Source: Herbaspirillum rubrisubalbicans (GTDB lineage Bacteria; Pseudomonadota; Gammaproteobacteria; Burkholderiales; Burkholderiaceae_D). From it: 64,000 nt of DNA. The position numbers and the translations under genes are program-made. Under the pieces are notes generated by a model that saw only the letters and a program-made list of their open reading frames with translations, was not told the origin of the DNA and ran no database searches. Below, piece after piece: positions 64,000 through 64,000 of this stretch. Where the stretch lies: NCBI RefSeq assembly GCF_003719195.1, contig NZ_CP024996.1, forward strand, positions 5,022,001 to 5,086,000, in the 5' to 3' direction. Positions within the stretch are counted from its first letter, which is position 1; the number at the start of each line of letters is the position of its first letter.

Positions 64000-64000
64000 C

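Overview
The window reads as chromosomal DNA of a betaproteobacterium of the Oxalobacteraceae, most likely Herbaspirillum or a close relative. This is inferred from high GC, the family types of the proteins, the birA-coaX-SPOR-argB neighbourhood, the imuA-imuB-dnaE2 mutagenesis cassette and a beta-type DinB. No database search was possible. Coding density is high and nearly all genes are housekeeping or general metabolism. No prophage, insertion sequence or CRISPR array was seen.

Layout. 1-7.6 kb: a Fur-family regulator, a HAD pyrimidine nucleotidase, a TraB/GumN protein, the leftward run birA-coaX-SPOR-argB, a VanZ protein and a 2Fe-2S ferredoxin. 7.7-16.6 kb: a hydrolase, a D,D-carboxypeptidase, the peroxide defence pair ahpC-ahpF, a thioesterase, GTP-dependent PEP carboxykinase and a D-2-hydroxyacid dehydrogenase. 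16.6-23 kb: an unknown gene, a stand-alone asparaginase-like domain, a LysR regulator divergent from a YeiH-type exporter, a SRPBCC protein and Rep helicase.

23.0-30.0 kb is the main accessory island. It is a leftward type VI secretion cargo module: a DUF4123 adaptor, a VasX-like membrane-active effector of 935 residues, then four tandem related two-helix membrane proteins in the order B2-A2-B1-A1. The B-A pair has been duplicated together with the last codons of the effector gene, and A1 is a mosaic. I read these four as a diversifying immunity array, although an effector role cannot be excluded.

30.5-43.4 kb: an amino-acid ABC transporter (binding protein and permease, no ATPase beside them), a flavoprotein, SlyX, DNA polymerase IV, and the LexA-controlled imuA-imuB-dnaE2 translesion cassette converging on dinB. 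An exported protein and a GntR/FadR regulator that share a repeated 13-mer follow, then rdgC. 43.4-50.2 kb: an L-2-hydroxyglutarate oxidase with its TetR regulator, a stand-alone elongation factor G, tRNA-Asp, a nitroreductase and mnmE. 50.3-53.0 kb: yidC-yidD-rnpA-rpmH in the order usually found beside dnaA. Here they are followed by 1.2 kb without a recognisable gene or DnaA box, then the stress module prkA-yeaH-spoVR. The window ends with a Lon-N-like protein, a MarC protein, two small unknown genes and the 3' part of metH.

Bidirectional hairpin terminators separate most convergent gene pairs. Candidate regulatory sites were seen for LexA (imuA), OxyR (ahpC), the TetR and LysR regulators and the GntR regulator.
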